NCBI RefSeq assembly: GCF_016756495.1
Contig: NZ_AP023243.1
Span: 6,266,501 to 6,330,500 of the forward strand
Source: Mesorhizobium sp. 113-3-3
Lineage (GTDB): Bacteria > Pseudomonadota > Alphaproteobacteria > Rhizobiales > Rhizobiaceae
Length of the DNA stretch: 64,000 nt
Direction: 5' to 3'
Shown here: one piece after another, positions 47,360 to 56,312 of the stretch
How positions within the stretch are numbered: position 1 is the first letter of the stretch
How the letters are laid out: every line of letters starts with the position of its first letter
Position numbers and translations under genes: made by a program
Notes under the pieces: generated by a model
Seen by the model: only the letters and a program-made list of their open reading frames with translations
Told to the model about the DNA's origin: nothing
The model's database searches: none

Positions 47360-48097
47360 ATGGCCCTGCTTGAACTGGACGACGTCTCGAAGGCCTTCGG
47401 TTCGCTGAAGGCCGTCGACGGCGTGTCGTTCAAGGTCGAGGCCGGCGAGATCTTTGGCATCGCCGGCCCGAACGGCAGCGGCAAGAGCACGCTGTTCAAC
47501 ATCATCACCGGCATCCCGTTCGGACCAGACCGGGGCCGCATCCGCCTCGACGGGAGCGCAATCAACGGCAAGTCAGGGCATGCCATCGCGCGGCTCGGCC
47601 TTGCCCGCACCTTTCAGCGCGAGACCAGCTTCGACGGGCTGACCGTATTCGAGAACGCCTTGATCGGCGCCAGCTACGGCAAGCAGGAGAAAGCGGCCGC
47701 AGTCGCCCGCGATGTCGCCGCCGAGGCGCTGGAATTCGTCGGCCTGGGGTCCGTGTCCTTCGGACGGCTGGCCGGCGAACTGTCCGTCTTCGAGCGCAAG
47801 TGCCTGATGCTTGCCACCGCGATAGCCATGCAGCCGCGCATGCTGCTGCTCGACGAACCGGCCTCAAGCCTGACCAAACCCGAGATCGAGACATCGATCG
47901 GGCTGATCCGCCGCACCGCTGAGCGCGGCATCACCATCCTTCTGATCGAGCATGTGCTGACCTTCCTGATGAGCCTGTCGCAGCACCTTCTGGTGCTCAA
48001 CAATGGCCGCGTGCTCGCCGCCGGCGAACCGGCTGATGTGATCGCCGACCCGCGCGTCATCGAAGCCTATCTCGGGACTAGGAGGGCGGTGGCGTGA
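47360..48097 (+). CDS. ABC transporter ATP-binding protein, LivG type, with altered signature motif
   Basis: 245 aa. Walker A GIAGPNGSGKST near residue 32 and Walker B MLLLDEPASSL near 158 are intact, as is the switch His in LLIEHVL. The ABC signature, usually LSxGQ, reads ELSVFERK here: the glycine and glutamine positions are Phe and Glu. The FQRETSFDGLTVFENAL segment is typical of LivG-like proteins. It would pair with the LivF-like protein encoded next, whose start overlaps its stop by 4 bases. Confidence 0.9.
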   Translation: MALLELDDVSKAFGSLKAVDGVSFKVEAGEIFGIAGPNGSGKSTLFNIITGIPFGPDRGRIRLDGSAINGKSGHAIARLGLARTFQRETSFDGLTVFENALIGASYGKQEKAAAVARDVAAEALEFVGLGSVSFGRLAGELSVFERKCLMLATAIAMQPRMLLLDEPASSLTKPEIETSIGLIRRTAERGITILLIEHVLTFLMSLSQHLLVLNNGRVLAAGEPADVIADPRVIEAYLGTRRAVA

Positions 48098-48807
48098 ATC
48101 CCATCCTCACCGTCGAAGGCGTCACCGCCGGTTACGGCCGCGTCACCGTGCTGCACGACATTTCCCTGGAGGCCGGCCGCTTCGGCAATGTCGGCCTGTT
48201 CGGCCCCAATGGCCATGGCAAGACGACGCTGCTGCGGGCGATCTCCGGGCTGCTGCAACCAAAGAGCGGCCGCATCCTGTTCGATGGGCAAGACATTTCC
48301 GGCCGCAGCGCCCGCGCCATCGTCGGCACCGGGCTGATCCATGTGCCACAAGGCAACCGGCTGTTTCCCGATCTCTCCATCGCCGACTGCATGGCGCTCG
48401 GCGCCTATTCGCCGCGTGCCCGCCCGCATGAGGCGGAGAACCGCGAGAAGGTGATCAAGCTGTTCCCGAAGCTGGCGGAACGCTGGCGCCAGCGCGTGCG
48501 CACCCTGTCGGGCGGCGAGCGCCAGATGGTGTCGATCGGCACGGCATTGATGAGCCACCCGCGCTTGCTGATCCTCGACGAGCCGACGCTGGGGCTGGCG
48601 CCCAAGATCAAGGATGAGCTGTGCGCCTCGGTCATGGACATTTCGCGCGGCGGCGTGCCGCTCATCGTCGTCGAGCAGGACATCGAATTCCTGCTCGAAC
48701 TGACGCAGCAGCTCTACCTCGTTAATCACGGCGCGGTGGCGACCGAGATCAAGCCGGGCGAAAGCCTCGACCACGGCGAGATCATGTCGATGTATTTTGG
48801 CCACTAG
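48094..48807 (+). CDS. ABC transporter ATP-binding protein, LivF type
   Basis: 237 aa with all motifs canonical: Walker A GLFGPNGHGKTTLL near residue 33, signature LSGGERQM near 138, Walker B LLILDEPTLGLAP near 158, and VVEQDIEFLLEL near 190. It energises the transporter together with the LivG-like subunit. Start overlaps the stop of the preceding gene (GTGA type). Confidence 0.93.
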   Translation: MNPILTVEGVTAGYGRVTVLHDISLEAGRFGNVGLFGPNGHGKTTLLRAISGLLQPKSGRILFDGQDISGRSARAIVGTGLIHVPQGNRLFPDLSIADCMALGAYSPRARPHEAENREKVIKLFPKLAERWRQRVRTLSGGERQMVSIGTALMSHPRLLILDEPTLGLAPKIKDELCASVMDISRGGVPLIVVEQDIEFLLELTQQLYLVNHGAVATEIKPGESLDHGEIMSMYFGH

Positions 48808-48816
48808 GATTCTGAG

Positions 48817-49692
48817 ATGAGCGCATTGGCGGAAATCCTGTTCGGCGGCCTTTTCCAGGGCTCGCTCTACGCCATGATGGCGGTCGGGCTGGCCCTGGTC
48901 TGGACGACGATCGGCGTGTTCAATTTCAGCCATGGTGTGTTCATGATGCTGGGCGCCTACATCGCCTGGCAACTGGTCGAGCTCGGCCTGCCGGCAGCGG
49001 TCGCCTTTCCGATCGCCGTCGTGGTCATGGCCGGCGTCGGCTGGATCCTGCAGGCGAGCGTCGTGCGGCCGCTGATCGGCCGCCCCAACATCGTGCTGGT
49101 CGTCGTCATCACCACGCTTGCCGCCGGATCGCTGATCGAGAACGGCGCCCTGACCATCTGGGGGCCGCGCTCGAAGCAGATCCCGGCGCTGATCGACGGC
49201 AACGCCACAATAGGCGGCGTCGGCGTCTCGCTGCACCAGATCGCCATCATCGTCATCACGCCGCTGATCCTGGCCGCGCTGTGGATGTTCCTCAACCGCA
49301 CCCGGCTTGGGCTGGCGTTGCGTGCCGTGGCGCAGAACGAGGATGCCAGCCATCTGGTCGGCCTCAACGTCACCGCGCTATATGGGCTGGCCTTCGCCAT
49401 CGCCGCTTCGCTGGCGGGACTCGCCGGCATCTTCATGGGCGGCTATCGCTTCATGTCACCTGTCATGGGCAGCGACCCGCTGCTCAAGGCGCTGATCGTC
49501 GTCGTCTTCGGCGGCATATCGAGCATATCGGGACCGATCTTCGCCGCCTATCTGATCGGCTTCTTCGAGGCTGCCTGCAGCTACTATTTCGGCCTCTACT
49601 GGACGCCGGCGCTGCTGTTCGGCGTGCTGATCCTGACCCTGATGGTGCGCCCCGAGGGCATTTTCGCCAGCCGCTCACGAGGCCTCGCATGA
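48817..49692 (+). CDS. ABC transporter permease, LivH type
   Basis: 291 aa, about 8 hydrophobic segments. The start SALAEILFGGLFQGSLYAMM, and GVFNFSHGVFMMLGAYIAW at about 33-51 are typical of LivH proteins; the cytoplasmic coupling loop with LALRAVAQNEDASHLVGLN is near 165-183. Forms the membrane pore with the LivM-like protein. The stop codon overlaps the LivM start (ATGA). Confidence 0.93.
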   Translation: MSALAEILFGGLFQGSLYAMMAVGLALVWTTIGVFNFSHGVFMMLGAYIAWQLVELGLPAAVAFPIAVVVMAGVGWILQASVVRPLIGRPNIVLVVVITTLAAGSLIENGALTIWGPRSKQIPALIDGNATIGGVGVSLHQIAIIVITPLILAALWMFLNRTRLGLALRAVAQNEDASHLVGLNVTALYGLAFAIAASLAGLAGIFMGGYRFMSPVMGSDPLLKALIVVVFGGISSISGPIFAAYLIGFFEAACSYYFGLYWTPALLFGVLILTLMVRPEGIFASRSRGLA

Positions 49693-50723
49693 CCGACACG
49701 ACCTCGACGATGCCACCAATCCGTACAGCGGCGGCAATTCCGATCGCGCCCGGCCGCACACCCTGGAAACATGAGGCCGTCGGCTTCGTGCTCGGCTTCG
49801 CGCTGCTGGCGCTGTTGCCGTTGGTCTTCGGCGACACCTATGCCCGCCACATCCTGATCATGGCCTTCATCTATGCTATCGTCGCCTCGAACTGGGACCT
49901 CAGCCTCGGCTATGGCGGCGTCTTCAATTTCGGCCATCTGGCGCTGTTCGGCATCGGCGTCTATGCCTACAGCCTGCTGACCAAGCTGGCCGGGCTCGAC
50001 CCCTGGATCGCGCTGTTTGCCAGCGGCGTCATCGCCACGCTGGCGGCGATCCTGGTGACCATCCCGATCCTGCGGCTGAAGGGCATCTACATCATCCTGG
50101 TGACGTTCGGCTTCGCGCAGCTGGTGATGCAGGTGATCCTCAGCCAGTCCGACATCACCGGCGGCACGCAGGGCATCGTGCGCATCCCCGGCCTCTACTG
50201 GTTCGACCACAACATGGTCCGCGACGCCAAATTCGCTTATTTCTACATCGCGCTGGCGCTGCTGGTGGCAAGCACTTTGTTCCTGCGCGTGTTCGTGCGC
50301 TCGCGCGCCGGCGCCAGCATCGTGGCGTTGCGCGACAATGAGGAATACGCCATCAGCCGCGGCGTCTCGATCGTGCGCCAGCGCATGCTGACGCTGGCGG
50401 CCAGCGCCTTCTTCACCGGTGTTGCCGGCGCCTTCTACGCCGCCTACCAGCGCAATGCCTCGATCGACGTCTTCGGCATGAGTCTGGCGACCATCATCCT
50501 GTCGATGGTGCTGCTGGGCGGCACCAGCACCATCTACGGCGCCATCATCGCCTCTTTCGTGCTGACGATCTTCGCCGAGTGGATGGCCGATTTCGGCGCA
50601 TGGCGGCCGATGATCACGGCGGTGCTGATCATCGGCGTGATGCTGGCCTATCCCAGCGGGCTGGCCGGCATGATCAAGGCCGCATGGGGCGCTGTCGCCG
50701 GCCGCCTGAGGCGTCCGGCCTGA
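49689..50723 (+). CDS. ABC transporter permease, LivM type
   Basis: 344 aa from ATG 49689, which overlaps the stop of the LivH-like gene (ATGA). The first 35 residues are polar; about 9-10 hydrophobic segments follow. Motifs include LSLGYGGVFNFGHLALFGIG near 72-91 and the coupling loop IVALRDNEEYAISRGVSI near 213-230. Last gene of the operon; its stop is 3 bases from that of the convergent ArgE/DapE-type gene. Confidence 0.93.
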   Translation: MTDTTSTMPPIRTAAAIPIAPGRTPWKHEAVGFVLGFALLALLPLVFGDTYARHILIMAFIYAIVASNWDLSLGYGGVFNFGHLALFGIGVYAYSLLTKLAGLDPWIALFASGVIATLAAILVTIPILRLKGIYIILVTFGFAQLVMQVILSQSDITGGTQGIVRIPGLYWFDHNMVRDAKFAYFYIALALLVASTLFLRVFVRSRAGASIVALRDNEEYAISRGVSIVRQRMLTLAASAFFTGVAGAFYAAYQRNASIDVFGMSLATIILSMVLLGGTSTIYGAIIASFVLTIFAEWMADFGAWRPMITAVLIIGVMLAYPSGLAGMIKAAWGAVAGRLRRPA

Positions 50724-50726
50724 CCC

Positions 50727-52043
50727 TCAGCGCACGCCGCACCAGTCGATCACCGAAGCGGCGATGACCTTGGCGGTCTCGACGACAGACTCGACCTCGA
50801 CATATTCGTTGGCGCCATGGAAACCGTCGCCCGACGGGCCGAAGATGACGCCATCGACGCCAGCACCCGCATAGTGCGCGGCATCGCAAACGGCAACGAA
50901 GCCGCGCGCCTGCGGCGCCTTGCCGATGGCGGCCTTGCGCTTCATCAGCGACGTCACCAGCGGGTGGTCGACCGGGGTGTTCATCGGCGGGAAATGCAGT
51001 CCGCCGAGTTCCCACTGAATGGTCGGCGGGTTGTCGCGCAGCCAGGCATCGGTCTGGGCGAAATGATGGACGAACGCCTCGAAATCGCGGCGATAGTCGA
51101 CCGAGTTCTCATCCGGCAGGAACTTCATGTCGAGGTCGAGCACGGCGACATCGGGGATGATGGCCGGATTGGTCATCACCGTCGGCAGGCCATGCTCGCC
51201 CAGACCGGTGCCGCCATGCACGACGCCGATGTTGATGGTGTTCATGCCGAGCGGCAGCAGCGGATGGGATTTCGCCCGCGTCCGGTCGAGCTCATACTGG
51301 CGCACGGCCCCAATGAAGCGGGCGGCGAGCTCGATCGCGTTGACGCCCGGCTTCAACCGGTCCTTGTCGTGGCGCTGCGGATAAATCTCGTTGTAGCGCA
51401 GCGCCGAATGCGCGTTGCGGCCGCGGATCGTCACCCGCGCCCATTCAAGCCCACCCTCGACCGGCAGGACATCGCCCCAGGTCGGCTCGGCGACGAGCAC
51501 CGCCTTGGCGAGCTTGCCCTTCTTCACCGCGTCTATGGCGCCGAAGCCGCCGGCTTCCTCGTCGACGACGGAGTGGATCGCCAGCCGGCCCTGCAGCGTG
51601 ATGCCGGCCTTTTTGATCGCGCGCGCGGCGGCGACGCAAGCCGCGACGCCGCCCTTCATGTCGACGGCACCCCGGCCATAGAGCCGGCCATTGGTAATCT
51701 CGCCACCGAACGGATCGACCGACCAGTCCTTCATCTCGCCGACCGGCACGACATCAATATGCCCGCACAGGATCAGGCTGCGGTCCTCGTCCCCGGCCCA
51801 TTCGCCGACCAGATTGGGCCGGCCAGGCAAGGCGTCCCACTGTTCGGTGCGAAAGCCATCCTGCTTGAGGATCGGTTCGAGCAGCGCCTGGACATCCGCT
51901 TCGCGGTTGATCGCCGGATTGGGCTCGAATTTGGGATTGACCGAAGGGATGCGGACCATTTCGCGGGTCAGCCCGATCAGCCAGTCGCGGTCGGCCTCGA
52001 TCCCGGCCTGCACGGCGTCGATGATGGTCTTGATATCAGGCAT
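50727..52043 (-). CDS. ArgE/DapE-family deacylase (M20 metallopeptidase family)
   Basis: 438 aa from ATG 52043; the longer frame upstream overlaps the RpiR gene out of frame. Metal-site motifs of the M20 family: LILCGHIDVVPVG near residue 85, GRGAVDMKGGVA near 115, and the catalytic Glu in SVVDEEAGGFGA near 155; a dimerisation domain is in the middle (GRNAHSAL). It should hydrolyse an N-acyl or peptide-like bond. Together with the transporter it suggests uptake and hydrolysis of an acylated amino acid or dipeptide-like compound. It lies 41 bases downstream of the RpiR-type gene, probably one operon. Confidence 0.9.
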   Translation of the reverse strand: MPDIKTIIDAVQAGIEADRDWLIGLTREMVRIPSVNPKFEPNPAINREADVQALLEPILKQDGFRTEQWDALPGRPNLVGEWAGDEDRSLILCGHIDVVPVGEMKDWSVDPFGGEITNGRLYGRGAVDMKGGVAACVAAARAIKKAGITLQGRLAIHSVVDEEAGGFGAIDAVKKGKLAKAVLVAEPTWGDVLPVEGGLEWARVTIRGRNAHSALRYNEIYPQRHDKDRLKPGVNAIELAARFIGAVRQYELDRTRAKSHPLLPLGMNTINIGVVHGGTGLGEHGLPTVMTNPAIIPDVAVLDLDMKFLPDENSVDYRRDFEAFVHHFAQTDAWLRDNPPTIQWELGGLHFPPMNTPVDHPLVTSLMKRKAAIGKAPQARGFVAVCDAAHYAGAGVDGVIFGPSGDGFHGANEYVEVESVVETAKVIAASVIDWCGVR

Positions 52044-52084
52044 GATTGTTCCTTCCTCGCATCGCCGCATCGGGCGTATCGACG

Positions 52085-52993
52085 TTATTTCCGTGGGGTT
52101 TTGGGTTTGGCGCTCTCGCTGTCCGGCGACAGGGCGGCATCGAGGGTGACGGCATTGGCGCTGCGGATCTTCTCGATGTCCTCGATGCGCTTGCGCACGC
52201 CGGCGCCATGGCCTTCCAGCGCATGGGCAAACACCGTCTCCATCTGGGCGACGGCGGTGGCCAGCGTGTCGAAAGGCGAATTGGCGTCGATCGCCGCGAC
52301 CATGGTCAGGTCGGCGATCTCTGATATCGGCGACAGCCACACATCGGTGAACAACAGGATGGAGACGCCGCGTTCATGCGCCTGTTGGGCAAAGCGCACC
52401 ACGTCCGACTGGTAGCGCCGATAGTCGAAGACGACGAGGAGGTCACGCTTGCCAAGGTCGATCAAGAGGTCGAAATCGGCCGGGCTCAGCGAACCAATGT
52501 CGCGCACGCCGGAGCGGAATTGCAGGAGGTAACCGGCAAGCATGGAGGCGATGTGCCGGCTGAAACGGCCGCCCAGCAGCACCACCTGCCCCTTGGTTTC
52601 GAGCAGCAGATTGACCGCCCGCGTATAGGCCTGCAGCGGCACCGCGGTGCGCGTGCGCTCCAGGCTGTCGGAAACCGAGTGGAAATAGGCGAGTGCGGTG
52701 CCTTCGCTGGAGCCGCCCGGCCGCTTGGCCTCCATCATCAGCAGCGGCGAATGCAGCCTGGATTCCACCTCGGTAAGCAGCCGCGCCTGGAAATCGGCAA
52801 AGCCGACATAGCCGAGCTTGGTCATCAGCCGCGTCACGCTCGGATCGCTGACCCCGGCGCGTCGCGCCAGCCGGGTCGCCGTGCCAAGCCCCGACATCGG
52901 ATAATCGGCAAGCAGGACCTGGACGATCTTTTCTTCCGCCGAGGTGAAGGCCAAGGTGGTGTTGGCCAGTTCTTCGCGGATCGACATGGTCAT
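52085..52993 (-). CDS. MurR/RpiR-family transcriptional regulator
   Basis: 302 aa. N-terminal RpiR-type HTH at about 5-80 (MSGLGTATRLARRAGVSDPS and VTRLMTKLGYVGFADFQ), then an SIS domain at about 125-255 (GQVVLLGGRFSRHIASMLA and LVVFDYRRYQSDVVRFAQQA). These regulators sense sugar phosphates or other phosphorylated or small ligands and often repress neighbouring catabolic genes. First gene of the leftward unit with the deacylase; it probably controls the divergent-convergent cluster at 45.1-52.0 kb. Confidence 0.92.
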   Translation of the reverse strand: MTMSIREELANTTLAFTSAEEKIVQVLLADYPMSGLGTATRLARRAGVSDPSVTRLMTKLGYVGFADFQARLLTEVESRLHSPLLMMEAKRPGGSSEGTALAYFHSVSDSLERTRTAVPLQAYTRAVNLLLETKGQVVLLGGRFSRHIASMLAGYLLQFRSGVRDIGSLSPADFDLLIDLGKRDLLVVFDYRRYQSDVVRFAQQAHERGVSILLFTDVWLSPISEIADLTMVAAIDANSPFDTLATAVAQMETVFAHALEGHGAGVRKRIEDIEKIRSANAVTLDAALSPDSESAKPKTPRK

Positions 52994-53024
52994 CGCCTCT
53001 CGCTGACGGAAAGACGATTATCTT

Positions 53025-53044
53025 ACAATTTCACTTTCAATTGT
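53025..53044. promoter_or_regulatory. Inverted repeat upstream of the RpiR-type gene
   Basis: ACAATT (53025-53030), spacer TCACTTTC, AATTGT (53039-53044), 32 bases before the rpiR start. The following TCAAATTTGGAAAA is also AT-rich. A candidate autoregulatory operator; inference from place and symmetry. Confidence 0.4.
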
Positions 53045-53168
53045 CAAATTTGGAAAATGTCTTACAGACCCGCATGAGCGGTCCCAGTATGGATTGCGCA
53101 ACGACGTGACGGCACAGGCCATCCGCATTGCGCGACACCATAGCGGATCGAACGGGAGCGTTCGCCCC

Positions 53169-54788
53169 CTATTTGAAACTGGCGATGGGCAGGAATTTCA
53201 CGGCGGAGCCGGTGAAGCGGCGGTGATCAGACGTCTGTCCCCGCGGCTGGAAACCGTCGAGATAGACCTTCTCCGGCGCCGTGCGGATGAAATTGGCTGC
53301 GACGACAGGCGCCGCTGCCGAGCCGGTTCCCCCAGAAATGCCGCGACCGGAGACGGGCACGATCACGGCGGTGGCCTCGGGATCGAGGCGCGGCTGGACG
53401 CGGTCGGCCTTGGGGCTCGTCCTGACGCGGTCCTCGGGTTTCGCTGCAGGGACGGCAACCTGCCGAGCGGCCAGCCCATCAAGGCCGGTATCGGGATGAT
53501 GCATGGCCAGCAAGGCGGCGACGGCATCGGCGGATTTGGCTGCTTCCGGCTGGCGCGCCGGGCTCGTCTGGCTTTGCGGTCGCCATGTCGGCAAGGGGAT
53601 GTTGAGCGCCACCATGTCGGGCGCGGCACTCGCGGTAGCGGTGTCCGTCTTGCCCATTTCGGCATTGGCCACCACCGGCTTGGCCGCGGAAAGTTCGGCC
53701 TGCGCCGACACGCTGGCCATCGCCAACGGCGCGGCTTGCGGTGTCGGAATGCTGGCCGTGGCTGCGGCGCGCGGGGCGAAGGCCGGCAACGGCACTGTTT
53801 CGGGCGCCATGGCCATGACGATCGCTTCGGGCGTCTTGCCGTTCTCCTCGGCGAGCGGTTCTTCGGCCGCATCGGCGGAAGCCACCTGGATGTCCGCGCG
53901 CTGGGCTGCCTCCGGCGGCACGATGGCGATGCCCTGCCCTGGCGCCTTGGGCTCGACCGACTTGGCCGGTTTGCGCGGCGCCGGGACCGCTTCCGCGACA
54001 TCATCCGCCTCGTCCGTGCCGCGGCCCAGAAGGGTCGCCAGCAGGCCACGCGACTTGCGCTGGTCGCCGCCGGCGCTTGCCAGCTCGATGTTGGGCGTGC
54101 CGGCGGCCTTGCGCGATTTGTAGGCGGCAAGCGCCTGGTCATAGCCGGGCAGCGGCCTGCCGTCGCTCGGCACATGCAGCGTGTTGCCATTCGGGAAGAC
54201 CCTGGCGAGTTCCTGGCGGCTGATGCCTGGCCAATGCCGCACATTGCCGACATCCATGTGAATGAAAGGCGAGCCGGAGGTCGGATAATAGCCGACGCCG
54301 CCGCCCTGCATTCTGAGGCCGATGTCGCGCAGCTTCTTCAGCGGCACGTCAGGCAGGAAGAAATCCATGGCGCGGCCGACCATGTGCTGGCTTTCGCGCG
54401 CCACGCCCTTCGAGCGGCTGCGCAGCATGGCGTTGGTCGCCGGCGAACGATAGGCGCTGACCACATGGATATAGCCGCTCGAGCCGCTGGCGCGATAAGC
54501 CTGCCAGACGAGGTCGAACAGGCGCGGATCCATCCTGGTCGGCTCGTTGCGGCGCCAGTCGCGCAGCATGAAATTGATCTTCTTCAATCCCGCCTGATCG
54601 TAGCGCCCGTTGCGCTTGAAGACGATCTCGGCCTTCTCGCCCGTGTGGAGATGCTGGATCTTCAAGGCGCGCGTCTCGGCGAACGCACTGGTGACGCACA
54701 GGCAAAGCAACGCCAAGGCAATGGCCGGCAACCATGTCCAACGATGGGAGGCGCCGGGCGCGGTCTGTTGGCTTTCAATCACGGTCAT
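53169..54788 (-). CDS. DUF882-type exported protein (YcbK/M15-like) with long low-complexity tail
   Basis: 539 aa from ATG 54788; the longer frame to 54896 adds a basic stretch. Signal or anchor sequence (WLPAIALALLCLCVTSAFA) at about 18-36. The DUF882/M15-like domain is at about 38-190: VVSAYRSPATNAML, SQHMVGRAMDFFL and PFIHMDVGNVRHWPG supply the His and Asp residues of the zinc-peptidase fold. Relatives act on murein, for example E. coli MepK (YcbK). The remaining 350 residues are Pro/Ala-rich with no fold recognised; E. coli MepK is only 182 aa, so the tail is unusual. No operon partner is evident. Confidence 0.82.
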   Translation of the reverse strand: MTVIESQQTAPGASHRWTWLPAIALALLCLCVTSAFAETRALKIQHLHTGEKAEIVFKRNGRYDQAGLKKINFMLRDWRRNEPTRMDPRLFDLVWQAYRASGSSGYIHVVSAYRSPATNAMLRSRSKGVARESQHMVGRAMDFFLPDVPLKKLRDIGLRMQGGGVGYYPTSGSPFIHMDVGNVRHWPGISRQELARVFPNGNTLHVPSDGRPLPGYDQALAAYKSRKAAGTPNIELASAGGDQRKSRGLLATLLGRGTDEADDVAEAVPAPRKPAKSVEPKAPGQGIAIVPPEAAQRADIQVASADAAEEPLAEENGKTPEAIVMAMAPETVPLPAFAPRAAATASIPTPQAAPLAMASVSAQAELSAAKPVVANAEMGKTDTATASAAPDMVALNIPLPTWRPQSQTSPARQPEAAKSADAVAALLAMHHPDTGLDGLAARQVAVPAAKPEDRVRTSPKADRVQPRLDPEATAVIVPVSGRGISGGTGSAAAPVVAANFIRTAPEKVYLDGFQPRGQTSDHRRFTGSAVKFLPIASFK

Positions 54789-54986
54789 GCCTTGCACATT
54801 GTTGCAGTTTCGGGCGATTTGACGTCTTCGCCGGATGCGGAGCCTTCTTTTCGAACCCCTCGACCGGACAAGCAGGCTTGACCGGCAGACGGGCATCCAT
54901 CCCCGCCCTATCGATGAACAGCATCTTGGTTAACGAATCGTGTTCGAATGGGCCTTCCCTGCCTCGAACGGATTCAACCGGTCGCC

Positions 54987-56129
54987 TCATCGGAACAGAT
55001 ATTTCGAGACTTCCGGATTGCCGCGCCGCCACATCACATTGTCCAGGAAGTAGTGGTGCACGTTGATGAATATCCAGGCGATGAAAAGGAAAAGCGACGA
55101 GCCGAGCACCGCCTTGTTGTAGGGAACCATGGCCGTCAGCGCCATCGGCACCAGCCAGAAACCGAGCGCTCCGAGAATTCCGCCGAAGACGACGAAAGCC
55201 AGCACACGCAGCCTGTACACCGGTCCAAGCGGGGACAGGACCTTCGGTCGCAACCGCTCGACGGCATCCGCGCGGTCGCGCTCGACATTGGTCTGGTAGC
55301 GCCAGACCACGGCCAGATACTGCAGCGAATGCATCGCCGGCACGACGAGCAGCCAGAGCGGGTTCAGCGTCACGAACAGGATCCAGGCGTAAAGCGACAC
55401 GACATAGGCGACGACGCCGTTATAGGGCAACGCGCCACCATGCTTGCGCCAGCGATTGATGAACATCACGGCGGTTGCAGCCGAGGAGGCGGCCGCGATC
55501 GACATGGCGACGGTGATGAGCCATGGCGGAACCGCGAAGGTGTAGTAGTCCAAACCCCAGAACTGCCTTTGGGTGATCACGACGTTGGTCTGGAGCCAGG
55601 CGAACAGCCAGACGGCGTAGCCGTTGAACAGCAACACCTTCTTGTCCTGATCGCTGAAGAATTTGCGCTTCAGCACGGCATCCACCATCAGCATGCCGTA
55701 GCCCTGCTTGACGTAATGCCAGCCTACGAAAAAGCCCATGGCGTTGGTCGCATAGCCGAGCAGCCGGGCGTTGCCCGTCAGCGCGCCATAGGCAAAGAAG
55801 GCGATCATGGCGAGCGGAACGACAATGCCAGCCAGGATATAGCGGATCTGGAGTTTTCGGCTGTAGCCGTCGCCGCGCACCTTGCGCGCGAAATTGCGAT
55901 AGAAGATCTGGTACGAATGACCGAAATGCGGCTGGTTTATGAGGTGCGAGAGCACGAACATCGTCAGCGTCACGGTGGCTTCATACCGTAGCGGCAGGAC
56001 ATACAGGATCGGCAGGATGAGAAGCGCGCTTCCGCCAAGCATGAAGAAGTCGATGAACGGGCCAAAGAGATATTTTTGCGGAGTGGCTGCTGCCGAAGCC
56101 GAGGCAGCCGCCGAAAGGTGAAGTGCCAT
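54987..56129 (-). CDS. Multi-pass membrane protein with conserved-looking histidines, function unknown
   Basis: 380 aa with about 8-9 hydrophobic segments (for example SALLILPILYVLP, GIVVPLAMIAFFAYGAL, VLAFVVFGGILGALGFWLV). Histidines lie at or near segment ends: SHLINQPHFGHSYQIFY, FVGWHYVKQGYGMLM, AMHSLQYLAVVWRYQ and NVHHYFLDNVMWR. Such clusters may bind metal, as in membrane oxygenases or the Brp/Blh carotene dioxygenase group, but no specific family is recognised. It stands alone between the DUF882 gene and the tad locus. Confidence 0.75.
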   Translation of the reverse strand: MALHLSAAASASAAATPQKYLFGPFIDFFMLGGSALLILPILYVLPLRYEATVTLTMFVLSHLINQPHFGHSYQIFYRNFARKVRGDGYSRKLQIRYILAGIVVPLAMIAFFAYGALTGNARLLGYATNAMGFFVGWHYVKQGYGMLMVDAVLKRKFFSDQDKKVLLFNGYAVWLFAWLQTNVVITQRQFWGLDYYTFAVPPWLITVAMSIAAASSAATAVMFINRWRKHGGALPYNGVVAYVVSLYAWILFVTLNPLWLLVVPAMHSLQYLAVVWRYQTNVERDRADAVERLRPKVLSPLGPVYRLRVLAFVVFGGILGALGFWLVPMALTAMVPYNKAVLGSSLFLFIAWIFINVHHYFLDNVMWRRGNPEVSKYLFR

Positions 56130-56312
56130 GGTGCCTTCTCCCTGTGATCGTTTATCTAGCCATCGCCAACGATCAATCCGACAGGCAGCCTAACCGCCAA
56201 TCGATAGTCCTATTATCATATCCAAGCCTGCGATTCGCGCATAGCCGCGTGTAGTCTATCAAGCAAGAACTACATCGCTATAGCCCCGCGTCGCCGACGA
56301 TGCGGCAGGACT

